Positions 33,654 to 42,369 of a stretch of 64,000 nucleotides of DNA are shown piece after piece. This stretch comes from Bacteroidales bacterium M7 (GTDB lineage: Bacteria > Bacteroidota > Bacteroidia > Bacteroidales > Muribaculaceae), in NCBI GenBank assembly GCA_001689515.1, contig LUJR01000011.1, positions 62,001-126,000 of the forward strand, in the 5' to 3' direction. Position 1 is the first letter of the stretch; every line of letters starts with the position of its first letter. The notes below the pieces were generated by a model. It saw only the letters and a program-made list of their open reading frames with translations, ran no database searches and was not told where the DNA came from. A program made the position numbers and the translations under genes.

Positions 33654-35318
33654 TCAGTAGGCGGCTGTGTGTACGCTTTTGACGGCTCTGCCTGAGGGGT
33701 CGTTGAGATTGCGGAAAGAGGCGTCCCAGGCGAGGGCTTCCGCTGTGGAACATGCCACGGAGGGGACGGATGGCACGCAGGCTGCCGCTGTGGCTGAAGG
33801 GAAATGTTCCTCGAAGATGGTGCGGTAGTAATATTCCTCCTTGTTCATGGGGGTGTTGATGGGGAAGCGTCGTGCGGCGTTTTTCATCATCTCGTCAGTG
33901 ACCTGTGATGAGGTTATCTCTTTGAGTGAGTCAATCCACGAGTAGCCTACGCCGTCGCTGAACTGCTCTTTCTGCCTCCATGCCACCGAGTGGGGCAGCA
34001 TGTCCTCGAACGCCTTGCGAAGCACCCATTTCTCCATCTTCTGCGGACCTGCCATCTTGTCTGCGGGGTTGAGCCGCATCGCCACATCAAGGAACTCCTT
34101 GTCAAGGAAGGGCACACGTCCCTCTACCCCCCATGCCGACAGGGCTTTGTTGGCGCGGAGGCAGTCATAGAGGTGAAGTTTGGACAGCTTGCGCACTGTC
34201 TCTTCATGGAATGCCCGGGCATCCGGTGCCTTATGGAAGTAGAGGTATCCGCCGAAAATCTCGTCGGCACCTTCGCCTGACAGCACCATCTTGATGCCCA
34301 TCGACTTGATGACGCGGGCGAGAAGGTACATGGGCGTTGATGCGCGTATGGTAGTCACATCATAGGTCTCGGTGAAATATATGACATCGCGTATGGCATC
34401 GAGTCCTTCCTGCACAGTGTAGTTGATTTCGTGGTGGACTGTGCCGATATGGTCAGCCACCTTCTTGGCGGCGGCAAGGTCTGGAGCCCCTTTGAGTCCT
34501 ACGGCGAAGGAGTGCAGGCGCGGCCAGTATGCAGTGGTCTGTCCGTCGGCTTCGATACGGTTAGGCGCGTATTTGGCGGCTACGGCAGATATGATCGACG
34601 AGTCAAGACCGCCCGAAAGCAGCACTCCGTATGGCACATCGCTCATCAGCTGACGCTTGACGGCATCTTCAAGTGCCTGACGCAGTTCGGAGATGGAGGT
34701 TGTGTTGTCCTTTACAGCATCGTAAGTCTCCCAGTCGCGGCTGTACCAGCGGCGCATCTCGCCTGTGCGGCTGTCATATACATGTCCCGGGAGGAACGGC
34801 TCGATTACGTCACACACTCCCTCCAGTGCCTTTAGTTCACTGGCGAAGTATTTGCGTCCCTTGTCATCCGTGCCCATATAGAGGGGTATGACACCTATCG
34901 GGTCGCGTGCCACCATATAGAAATTGTTCTCCTCGTCATAGAGGGCGAAAGCGAAGATGCCGTTGAGTTCCTCAAGGAAATCCGCCCCTTTGTCGCGGTA
35001 CAGTGCCAATATTACCTCGCAATCGCTGCCGGTTAGGAAGTTGTATTTCCCTTCATAGCGTTTGCGCAGCTCGCGGTGGTTGTAAATCTCGCCGTTGACG
35101 GCTAAGATTACCTTGCCGTCGTCGGTCTTTAGCGGTTGGCCGCCGCTCTCGGGGTCTACGATTGACAGACGTTCATGGGCAAGTATGGCGTTACGTCCGC
35201 AGTATATGCCCGACCAGTCGGGTCCGCGGTGACGTATTTTCTTTGACATTTTCAGGATTTCGGGGCGGAGGCTCTGCTGGTCTCCGCCGGTCTCAAACAC
35301 TGTAACTATACCACACAT
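33654..35318 (-). CDS. asnB: Asparagine synthase B (glutamine-hydrolysing)
   Basis: AsnB converts aspartate, ATP and glutamine to asparagine in the cytoplasm. The 554 residues start with the N-terminal nucleophile Cys2 (MCGIVTVFE) of the glutaminase domain. NGEIYNHRELR (about 74-84) and SDCEVILALY follow. The synthetase domain has the PP-loop LLSGGLDSSIISA (about 233-245) and VLSGEGADEIFGGYLYF (about 345-361). VEGRVPFLDKEFLDVAMRL is also conserved. Length and motifs match E. coli AsnB. Its promoter at 35400-35434 and terminator at 33557-33590 indicate a single-gene unit. Confidence 0.97.
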   Translation of the reverse strand: MCGIVTVFETGGDQQSLRPEILKMSKKIRHRGPDWSGIYCGRNAILAHERLSIVDPESGGQPLKTDDGKVILAVNGEIYNHRELRKRYEGKYNFLTGSDCEVILALYRDKGADFLEELNGIFAFALYDEENNFYMVARDPIGVIPLYMGTDDKGRKYFASELKALEGVCDVIEPFLPGHVYDSRTGEMRRWYSRDWETYDAVKDNTTSISELRQALEDAVKRQLMSDVPYGVLLSGGLDSSIISAVAAKYAPNRIEADGQTTAYWPRLHSFAVGLKGAPDLAAAKKVADHIGTVHHEINYTVQEGLDAIRDVIYFTETYDVTTIRASTPMYLLARVIKSMGIKMVLSGEGADEIFGGYLYFHKAPDARAFHEETVRKLSKLHLYDCLRANKALSAWGVEGRVPFLDKEFLDVAMRLNPADKMAGPQKMEKWVLRKAFEDMLPHSVAWRQKEQFSDGVGYSWIDSLKEITSSQVTDEMMKNAARRFPINTPMNKEEYYYRTIFEEHFPSATAAACVPSVPSVACSTAEALAWDASFRNLNDPSGRAVKSVHTAAY

Positions 35319-35399
35319 AATTAATAAGACTTTTTGCGGTTGATGATTGTCAGACAGGATGAATAAGCATTTATGCCATTATTTTCCGTTATCTGATTG

Positions 35400-35434
35400 C
35401 AAATATACGTCAAAATTTCTAATTATATAGCAAA
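35400..35434 (-). promoter_or_regulatory. Promoter of asnB
   Basis: On the minus strand TTTG (35431-35434), 23 bp, TATATTTG (35400-35407). The spacer is slightly long, so the -33 assignment is less sure than the -7 box. Confidence 0.5.
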
Positions 35435-35494
35435 ATGTCAATAAAAATTCACGTATAACCGCAAAATGTCTATTTGATGTGCGCTTTCGTGTAC

Positions 35495-36556
35495 TTATGG
35501 CAACTCATCTGGCACAGTCATGCGCTTCCTGTCACGCCTAAGCCCCAGCGCCTCTGGCCAGTATCTTCTGAGTAGTATATCTGCTACAGGCAAAGAGATG
35601 GCGACTATAGCCAGCATGATGATAAGCTGCGTGCTGCTTGATAAATCAGTTGCATGCAGCAAGACAATCTTGCACGATAGCATCAAAGGCATATGTATCA
35701 CATAGAAAGCCATAGAGTTACGCCCGATGTATGACAGGATACTTTTGTTAAGATATGATGTGGGCAGACGATGTGCCAGATAATTGATGACGACTATGGC
35801 AGATAGTGCCCTCGGATAAAACAGCGAGTAGGCGATCGGTGAGTCGATCATGCCGCCGTTGGTGCGCATATCCGCCCTCTGGCTGTCTAATATTGTCAGC
35901 AGCATGAAAACCACAGCAGCGGAGATGGCTACACGTCGGTCATATTGCTTTTTATGGAGTATGTATCCGGACGCATAGAAAAATACCGCCATGAAGATAT
36001 TGGGAAATAGCAAGAGTTTGTCCCATAACTGCGGAGGATTGGCATGGCAGAGCAGGGCGCCAATGAAGCCGATTATAGCGGTAGCATATGCCCATGTCAT
36101 ATGGGATAAGGGCACTATGGATGCAATAAGACGGCATGCAAATAGGGATATGAGAAACCATAACGCGGCATTGCCTGGCATTGCCATGTCGGCAACCGTT
36201 GTCTGGAACACCCATTCAGACCATTCGGTTATGCTATCAAAAGTTCCGATTGTCACAGGTGACAATATAATCAGTGCAAGGACTCCGAATATAATCCAGG
36301 GAACTATCAGTCTGGAATATGCATTAGGCAGTGTCTCACGTAGCGGTTGGGCTTTGACATACATGCCTGCCTTGAAGAAAAACCATGGCATGTACATGAA
36401 TAATACGATGTCCATGATAAGTGCCGTTTCGTTTAGCCAGGGTATGCTATAGTACATGATGGCGTGCATAATGATGATTTTTATCATCATTATGCCACTT
36501 ATCCAATCCAATGAGTCATTACGAGATGGAGATTGTTGGATAATTGATTGGTTCAC
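35495..36556 (-). CDS. Acyltransferase-3 family membrane protein
   Basis: An integral membrane protein of 353 residues with about ten hydrophobic segments. It begins with a cytoplasmic tail and DSLDWISGIMMIKIIIMHAI, the position of the conserved first helix. The usual family start is R-x-x-x-D-x-x-R-x-x-A, followed by a catalytic His at the end of helix 1. Here the equivalent His lies in IIIMHAIMYY (about residue 31). Later features include PNAYSRLIVPWI (the cytosolic Arg loop) and LSYIGRNSMAFYVIHMPLM near the C-terminus. Such proteins O-acetylate surface polysaccharides or oligosaccharides. It is followed by a lipoprotein gene but shows no polysaccharide gene cluster. Confidence 0.85.
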   Translation of the reverse strand: MNQSIIQQSPSRNDSLDWISGIMMIKIIIMHAIMYYSIPWLNETALIMDIVLFMYMPWFFFKAGMYVKAQPLRETLPNAYSRLIVPWIIFGVLALIILSPVTIGTFDSITEWSEWVFQTTVADMAMPGNAALWFLISLFACRLIASIVPLSHMTWAYATAIIGFIGALLCHANPPQLWDKLLLFPNIFMAVFFYASGYILHKKQYDRRVAISAAVVFMLLTILDSQRADMRTNGGMIDSPIAYSLFYPRALSAIVVINYLAHRLPTSYLNKSILSYIGRNSMAFYVIHMPLMLSCKIVLLHATDLSSSTQLIIMLAIVAISLPVADILLRRYWPEALGLRRDRKRMTVPDELP

Positions 36557-36590
36557 GGTTGATTGCCTGAAGTCTCGTTTTGATGATTGA

Positions 36591-37415
36591 TTAATGCATT
36601 GAAGCTGACTGGGCGCGGTTGAGACCGAGTTGTTCCTCTAAGGCGCGGCGGCGGATGTTGAGGATCTTGCGCTGGCGTATGTTGTCAGCATAGCCGTAGG
36701 CTGCGGCGATAGCCTGCACCTGCCGTTGTGGCAGTGCCATTTCGGTGGTCTTGCCATTGGAGGCAATGAATCTCAGGGATATGGGACTGCCAAGGTGGGC
36801 GGTGACAAATGCACCGATGGTGTCGGCATCTGTGCCGATGAACGTGATGGTCTCGATGCCCCCGGTGTCGTCATTGCGTTCGCCGTCGCGTGGGATGGAA
36901 GCGGAGGCGGCTGATGTGCCGTCAGGAGCGGATAGGCTGACGGAGGTATGTCGGATTTTGGGGGATGATAGACGCGACAGTATATATAATGTGCCGTCAG
37001 GCATCAGACGAGGGTCGAGCCCCTGGGTGACTGTGCCCAGGTCGGTCACTACAAAGTATGGCTCTATAGGATTTTCGACCTTGCGGAGCCGCTGTTGCAG
37101 CGAATCGCCTCGCAGCTGCGCCACAGCGAGCAGCGAGTCGGTCTGTGCTATCTGGATGTTGAGCAGTCCCTCGCGCACCGTTGCCATCAGGCTCATGCCT
37201 TCGCGGCGCACATCTACGGCCTTCGGGCATACCGAGTCTATGGAGTCAAGAAGCAGCTTGGCTGCCTCATATTGTCCCATGTTGGCAGCAGTCCGTGCGC
37301 GTTCCAGCATTGACTGTGCCGTTTTGACCTGATTGTCGCCGCCACACGAAGTGACAGATAGCGCCGCTATGGCAAGGAAAGCGGCTATGAGCGTTTTAAT
37401 TGTTGCGTTGTACAT
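36591..37415 (-). CDS. Lipoprotein with helical repeat region
   Basis: A 274-residue protein of unknown function. The lipobox VTSCGG at about 21-26 follows a hydrophobic signal. Residues about 30-110 are helical, with TPR-like ARTAANMGQYEAAKLLLDSI (about 40-59). The second half is beta-rich (YFVVTDLGTVTQGLDPRLMP), and the C-terminus is a basic helix, RQRKILNIRRRALEEQLGL. The start overlaps the end of the relA-like gene by 20 bp, so the two are probably co-transcribed. I see no enzyme motif. Confidence 0.65.
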   Translation of the reverse strand: MYNATIKTLIAAFLAIAALSVTSCGGDNQVKTAQSMLERARTAANMGQYEAAKLLLDSIDSVCPKAVDVRREGMSLMATVREGLLNIQIAQTDSLLAVAQLRGDSLQQRLRKVENPIEPYFVVTDLGTVTQGLDPRLMPDGTLYILSRLSSPKIRHTSVSLSAPDGTSAASASIPRDGERNDDTGGIETITFIGTDADTIGAFVTAHLGSPISLRFIASNGKTTEMALPQRQVQAIAAAYGYADNIRQRKILNIRRRALEEQLGLNRAQSASMH

Positions 37416-39633
37416 CTTTCACTCCTTTTACGGTCTTGATTTTCTTTATTAGATTGTTAAGGGTGCGGGTGTCGTTGACTCCGACCACCAAGTAGCCCTG
37501 GAATATGCCGTCATGGGCATCGATGGAGATGTTGCGGAGGAGCACTCCTTTCTCTTTGGATATCATGGAGGTGATGTTGGTGACGATGCCGATGTCATCG
37601 TGGCCGATTACACGGAGGGTCGCACCAAACTGCACGTCGCACCCTTCGCCTGCCCAGCGTGTGGTGATGATGCGATAGGGGTATCGTTCGGCAAGATGCA
37701 TGGCATTCTGGCAGTCGGACCGGTGCACTTTAACTACTCCTTCCGAGGAGATGAAGCCTGTCACTGTATCGCCATAGATGGGGTTGCAGCATTTGGCGAG
37801 CTTGTAGTTGATGCCCTTGAGGTTCTTGCCTCCGATTATCAGTATGTCCGATGATCCTCCGGTGTCACTGTCGGCATCTGACTTCGCATCAAGTATAAAT
37901 TCTCCCGCACTGCGGGTCTCGGCGGCTGTCTCCGTGCGGCGTACGGTGGCATCATATTCGCTGATAACCTCCTCTATGTCAAGTTTCTCAGCGGCTATCG
38001 CGCTGTAAAACTCTGTCACAGTCTTGTAGCCGAGCCGCTTGATGGTGCGCATCAGCACAGGCTCTTCCAGCTCGAGTTTGCGGTTTTTAAACCGGCGTTG
38101 CAGCATCTCCTTGGCGAGCTCGGCGTTGCGGTTGGCAGCCTCGTTGAGCGTCTGGCGGATTTTGCTGCGGGCTTTGCCGGTAACCACGAAGTTGAGCCAG
38201 TCCTGCTTGGGGGCCTGGTTGGGGGCGGTGAGGATTTCCACGGTGTCGCCACTGTTGAGGCGGTGGTTGAGCTTGCATACCTTGCCGTTGACTTTGCCAC
38301 CTGTGCATCGGCAGCCGAGCCCGGAGTGGATGTTGAACGCGAAGTCAAGGACGGTGGCACCCATGGGCAACTTATAGAGGTCACCTTTTGGGGTGAATAC
38401 GAACACCTCCTTGTCATATAAGTCCATGGAGATGTTCTTCATCAGCTCCATGGGACCGCTCTCGCCGCTCTCGAGGATGTCACGGATGTTGTTCATCCAT
38501 GAGTCAAGCCCTTCCTCTGCCTTGCCTCCCTTGTATTTCCAGTGGGCTGCGAGACCTTTCTCCGCTATCAGGTCCATGCGGCGTGTGCGTATCTGCACCT
38601 CCACCCAGCGGTTCAGGGGGCCTTTGACGGTGATATGCAGCGATTCGTAGCCGTTGCTTTTGGGTATCGACAACCAGTCTTTGAGGCGTGACGGATTAGG
38701 CTGGTACATTTCCGTCACCACGGAGTATGCCAGCCAGCAGTCGCTTTTCTCCTTGCGGAGCGGCGTGTCGATGATGATGCGTATGGCAAAAAGGTCATAG
38801 ATCTCGTCGATGTCGTGGTGCTGCTTCTTGATTTTGTTCCAGATGGAATATATCGACTTGGTGCGCCCCTTGATTTCATATTTCAGTCCTGTCTCGTCAA
38901 GCTGCCGTTTCAGCGGGTCGATAAACGAGGCTATGTATTCGTCCCTCACCTTCTTGGTCTCCTTGAGCTTGCGGGCTATGTCGGTGAACGTGGCGCGGTT
39001 GGTATATTTGAGCGACAGGTCTTCCAGCTGCCCCTTGATGGCATACAGTCCGAGGCGATGGGCGAGGGGTGCATAGAGATACAGGGCTTCAAATGCCATC
39101 TCCTGCACCATGCGGTCGTTAGGATGGTGGTTGATGGCTTTCATCAGCTCGAAGCGGTCCACGATCATGATGATGATGACGCGGATGTCACGGGCGAATG
39201 TCAGCAGCAGATTGCGGAAATTGTCGCTCGCCACCGCCGCCCCGTGACCGTATAGTGACGTGACCTTGATGAGTCCCTCCACGAGGTTGGCAACATCCTC
39301 CCCCCAGTCGGCGGCGATGTCGGCATTGAAGCCGTCTGTTTGCTGGCGGAGCGTAAACAGCACCATCGCAACAATCATGTTGCGGTCAGGCGATATATGC
39401 TCACACAGCGATATGGCTGTGGTCAGGTTGCGTATGATCGGATGGAAGCCAAACGGTGTGCGCTTGATTTCGGTTTCGTTGACCAGCCTGCCTATGAGAT
39501 GCCTCAACCGAGAGGCATCGTCAGCCTCAGCCACCGCAGCGGTGTGACGGAGCAGCTGACGGTAAAGCCCCGGCAGCTGCCGCCGCTCGTCGGCGGTCAG
39601 TGTGGTTGTATTGTCGTTTTCGGTCGCTTGCAT
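37396..39633 (-). CDS. relA: Long RelA/SpoT homolog, (p)ppGpp synthetase with a degraded hydrolase domain
   Basis: A 745-residue stringent-response enzyme. The synthetase domain (about 245-380) is intact: GRTKSIYSIWNKIKKQHHD, YDLFAIRIIIDTP, DWLSIPKSNGYESLHITVKG and WVEVQIRTRRMDLIAEKG. The TGS domain follows (FVFTPKGDLYKLPMGATVLDF), then a helical region and a C-terminal ACT domain. The N-terminal HD domain is altered. The usual His-Asp pair is replaced in VAMVLFTLRQQTDG, and the DRLHNMRTL motif reads VDRFELMKAI. It should therefore make but not hydrolyse the alarmone. Bacteroidetes commonly carry a second bifunctional homolog elsewhere. The lipoprotein gene overlaps its 3' end. Confidence 0.93.
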   Translation of the reverse strand: MQATENDNTTTLTADERRQLPGLYRQLLRHTAAVAEADDASRLRHLIGRLVNETEIKRTPFGFHPIIRNLTTAISLCEHISPDRNMIVAMVLFTLRQQTDGFNADIAADWGEDVANLVEGLIKVTSLYGHGAAVASDNFRNLLLTFARDIRVIIIMIVDRFELMKAINHHPNDRMVQEMAFEALYLYAPLAHRLGLYAIKGQLEDLSLKYTNRATFTDIARKLKETKKVRDEYIASFIDPLKRQLDETGLKYEIKGRTKSIYSIWNKIKKQHHDIDEIYDLFAIRIIIDTPLRKEKSDCWLAYSVVTEMYQPNPSRLKDWLSIPKSNGYESLHITVKGPLNRWVEVQIRTRRMDLIAEKGLAAHWKYKGGKAEEGLDSWMNNIRDILESGESGPMELMKNISMDLYDKEVFVFTPKGDLYKLPMGATVLDFAFNIHSGLGCRCTGGKVNGKVCKLNHRLNSGDTVEILTAPNQAPKQDWLNFVVTGKARSKIRQTLNEAANRNAELAKEMLQRRFKNRKLELEEPVLMRTIKRLGYKTVTEFYSAIAAEKLDIEEVISEYDATVRRTETAAETRSAGEFILDAKSDADSDTGGSSDILIIGGKNLKGINYKLAKCCNPIYGDTVTGFISSEGVVKVHRSDCQNAMHLAERYPYRIITTRWAGEGCDVQFGATLRVIGHDDIGIVTNITSMISKEKGVLLRNISIDAHDGIFQGYLVVGVNDTRTLNNLIKKIKTVKGVKDVQRNN

Positions 39634-39681
39634 GATAAGTCAAAAGATTATATATGTTTTTAGAGGTCGTTTGGCAGCCTC

Positions 39682-40263
39682 TTACATCTGCATGTGATCC
39701 ATCAGTTCGTTGAGGAAGAAGCGTTCACCCACGCATCGGAATCCCGTCTTCTCATACAGCCTCCGTGCGTTGGCGTTATGCTTGTCCACCAGCAGTCCGA
39801 GCGGCTTGCCGGTAGTCTGTGCGCGCTTCACCGCATCGGCTATCAGAGCCGATGCGATGCCTTTGCCACGGCACTCCGGGAGCACGGCGAGGGTGTCTAA
39901 ATAGATTTCCGAGGCATCGGTCTCGTCAGGGATGACCGACTCGTCGATTTCGCCTATGTGCTGTCGGTGTTCCTCTACGAATGCTTTGCGCAGGCGGTAC
40001 AGCTCCGCACCGTCATATCTGACGAGCACTCCTATGGGTCTCCCTTGCGCCGACCTTGCCACGAGGGCGTTGCGGTAGGAATACTGCGAGTCTTCCCGCT
40101 TTGCAAGTGCTTCAAACATGGCATGCACATCCTCTATGCCGTGGGTGTCGTCGCCGAGAAGCTCCACGCACAGTTCTGGCGTTATGGCTGCAATTATGGC
40201 ATCGGCTATCGCCGGTGCGTCGGACATTCTGGCAGGTTCAATGATGTACTCGCTCATAATCAT
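39682..40263 (-). CDS. GNAT family N-acetyltransferase
   Basis: A 193-residue cytoplasmic acetyltransferase. The acetyl-CoA motif A, LDTLAVLPECRGKGIASALI (about 123-142), has the expected R-x-x-G-x-G/A core. NARRLYEKTGFRCVGE (about 164-179) is motif B. The substrate is unknown. Relatives in Bacteroidales are annotated only as GNAT. Either the ATG at 40263 or the one at 40257 (MSEYIIEPARMSD) may be the start. The second gives the more typical N-terminus. It stands between the RelA homolog and the divergent pgeF gene, 48 bp from the RelA start. Confidence 0.88.
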   Translation of the reverse strand: MIMSEYIIEPARMSDAPAIADAIIAAITPELCVELLGDDTHGIEDVHAMFEALAKREDSQYSYRNALVARSAQGRPIGVLVRYDGAELYRLRKAFVEEHRQHIGEIDESVIPDETDASEIYLDTLAVLPECRGKGIASALIADAVKRAQTTGKPLGLLVDKHNANARRLYEKTGFRCVGERFFLNELMDHMQM

Positions 40264-40309
40264 GTATGCTTATATATAATATCAGAATACAAATGTACCC
40301 AAAAAACTC

Positions 40310-40317
40310 TAACTTTG
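40310..40317 (+). promoter_or_regulatory. -7 box for pgeF
   Basis: TAACTTTG lies 8 bp before the ATG at 40326, so the leader is very short. An in-frame upstream ATG at 40266 lies before the box and is rejected. No -33 TTTG is apparent. Confidence 0.55.
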
Positions 40318-40325
40318 CACTGACA

Positions 40326-41075
40326 ATGGAACAAATAATCACTACCTATCCGCTCGGATATGGCATAGAGGCTTTTGTAGTCACCCGTGGACGGGTGGAT
40401 GCCTCGGATTCTTATTCGGGCATAAATGTGTGCCATTACGTCCACGATGACCCTGCGCATGTCCGTGCCTCGCGTGAAGAGGTGTGCCGTCAGCTCGGCA
40501 TTGGAGCGGATGCGTTAGTGGTGCCTCGGCAGATTCATTCTGCCGATGTGGCAGTGCTTATAGGCGGAGCCTCATCGCCCGATGGTGTTGACGCTGTTGT
40601 GACAGGATTGTCTGATGTAGCCATAGGGGTCTCCACAGCCGACTGTGTTCCAGTCGTGATGGCAGATGCCTCTTCAGGGCTGATTGCGGCTGCACATGCC
40701 GGCTGGCGCGGAGCGTTGGCTGGCATTGTTGACAACACTCTTGACGCGATGACTGCCTACGGAGCGTCGCTTTCAGAAACCAAAGTATTTATCGGTCCCT
40801 GCATATGTCAGACATGCTTTGAAGTGGGGGAGGAGGTTGCGGAACTATTTCCCGCCGATTTTGTCAGCCGAGCATATGGAACCAAACCTCACGTGGACTT
40901 AGCGGCATATGTACTTTCACAGCTGGTAGCGCATGGCGTCCCTGCCTCAGCCATCCAAGATCCAATAGACTGCACACGCTGCAATCCCCACCAATACTTC
41001 TCGGCGCGCCGCCTCGGCATCAACTCAGGACGCACCTTCACTGGCATCATCCGCCGCCAAGCCATAATTAAATAG
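40326..41075 (+). CDS. pgeF: Purine nucleoside phosphorylase / multicopper-type polyphenol oxidase YfiH family
   Basis: A 249-residue member of the YfiH/DUF152 family. Such proteins are annotated as laccase-like polyphenol oxidases, purine nucleoside phosphorylases, or PgeF peptidoglycan-editing factors that limit L-Ser incorporation. The zinc and active-site pattern is present: RQIHSADVAVL (about 65-75), STADCVPVVMADASSGLIAAAHAGWRG (split; core HAGWRG near 130-135) and IGPCICQTCFEVG (about 155-167). The C-terminus has ARRLGINSGRTFTGIIR. The start at 40326 is chosen because of the -7 box just before it. A three-base gap separates its stop from the next acyltransferase start. Confidence 0.9.
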   Translation: MEQIITTYPLGYGIEAFVVTRGRVDASDSYSGINVCHYVHDDPAHVRASREEVCRQLGIGADALVVPRQIHSADVAVLIGGASSPDGVDAVVTGLSDVAIGVSTADCVPVVMADASSGLIAAAHAGWRGALAGIVDNTLDAMTAYGASLSETKVFIGPCICQTCFEVGEEVAELFPADFVSRAYGTKPHVDLAAYVLSQLVAHGVPASAIQDPIDCTRCNPHQYFSARRLGINSGRTFTGIIRRQAIIK

Positions 41076-41077
41076 CC

Positions 41078-42199
41078 ATGTTCGGTCTTATGAAACATTA
41101 TAAAATATTAAAATGTTATGAGTCAGGTATTTGCAATGGGGGGGGTAAACAGATTCCTTCCGCTACATCACCCAAGGTGCGCGACAGCCAGATGGAGCTG
41201 CTGCGTATCGTAGCGATGTCTATGATTCTTATCCATCATTTCGTAGTGCATGCTTCAGGATATAATATAATCAAGCAAGGTCTGGGACTCCAAAATGCTT
41301 TTGTTTACTATGGTGTAGACCTTTTCGTCATGTTATCAGGGTATTATGGAATTAAAATACGTTGGCGTTCTTTCTTTTCGCTGGTGCTTACTCTCGTGTT
41401 CTTTTCCTTAGTAAATATCATAGCTGTCGTCATATTCCCGTATATATTTTATGGAGAAGTGGTCGCATTCACGTTCGCAGACTTGTCTAATGCATTCATA
41501 AAACCATTTAAGCCATGGTGGTTCATCAGTTGCTATATGATGCTGTATATGGTGGCACCTCTGCTTAATCTTGGCTTGAAAGCCGCATCAAAAGTGCAGT
41601 TGCGCACCATTGTGGTTATTCTTGTTGCATATATGGTTTACGGTGGCTTGATCAATGATGCTACAACTCAGGCTGGACGCGGTTTCGCCGCATTTTTGAT
41701 GCTGTACGTGTTGGGATATTGGATTGCAGAAGAAAATCCGTTTAGAAGGCTTTCTTCAATAACCTTGATTGCCATAGCAATCCTCTCTTCATTAGTCATT
41801 GGGACAAGACCTTGGATTCTATTTACGTCAGAATCCGTTGGTATCGGATACTCGACAAGTTATATCAGTGTATTTCTTCTGGCTGGTGCCGTTGCCATCT
41901 TCATCGTTTTCTCTCGTATGAAGATTCGTAGCCGGCTCATTAATGCTATTGCCACTGCGGCTCTTGGTTGCTATCTTCTCCAGGATGGCATTTTCGGTTA
42001 TGGTTTCCTGTATCAATGGCAGTTGACATGGTGTGCCACACATTCTTTCGCTGAGTCCTTGCTGATGTATGCGGCATCGTTCGTGGCTCTGTGGGTGGCT
42101 TCGTGGGTGCTGACGTGGTTTAAGAACTTGTGGGCGCCCCGACTCATTGATGCGGTGTATCGGGTGTTGCCACAGCGGTGGAAACAGGCGGTCTGGTAA
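41078..42199 (+). CDS. Acyltransferase-3 family membrane protein with a poly-G tract near the 5' end
   Basis: An integral membrane protein of 373 residues with about ten hydrophobic segments. The family N-terminus reads VRDSQMELLRIVAMSMILIHH (split; His near residue 60). Later segments include KPWWFISCYMMLYMVAP and GYSTSYISVFLLAG. A run of eight G at 41138-41145 lies in the N-terminal 25 codons, and the reading frame depends on its length. At eight G the protein starts MFGLMKHYKIL. At nine G the ATG at 41118 (MSQVFAMG) would be in frame. It starts 2 bp after pgeF. The 3' 140 bp are nearly identical to the next gene. Such proteins usually O-acetylate surface glycans. Confidence 0.82.
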   Translation: MFGLMKHYKILKCYESGICNGGGKQIPSATSPKVRDSQMELLRIVAMSMILIHHFVVHASGYNIIKQGLGLQNAFVYYGVDLFVMLSGYYGIKIRWRSFFSLVLTLVFFSLVNIIAVVIFPYIFYGEVVAFTFADLSNAFIKPFKPWWFISCYMMLYMVAPLLNLGLKAASKVQLRTIVVILVAYMVYGGLINDATTQAGRGFAAFLMLYVLGYWIAEENPFRRLSSITLIAIAILSSLVIGTRPWILFTSESVGIGYSTSYISVFLLAGAVAIFIVFSRMKIRSRLINAIATAALGCYLLQDGIFGYGFLYQWQLTWCATHSFAESLLMYAASFVALWVASWVLTWFKNLWAPRLIDAVYRVLPQRWKQAVW

Positions 42200-42291
42200 G
42201 TTTATGATGATAAATATCCATCATCGTTATACTTTTTATGAGATTCTTCGCTATGGAGGGTCTAATAATCATAAGGCGTGAAATATATGCT

Positions 42292-42323
42292 TTTGTATGA
42301 TGGATAGAATTTGATTAAATTTG
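42292..42323 (+). promoter_or_regulatory. Promoter of the second acyltransferase gene
   Basis: TTTG (42292-42295), 20 bp, TAAATTTG (42316-42323), a complete consensus promoter. The leader is about 40 nt. Confidence 0.75.
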
Positions 42324-42369
42324 CGCACTGAACCTTAATCGTTTTGCTATTTAGGACAATTGTAAATAA

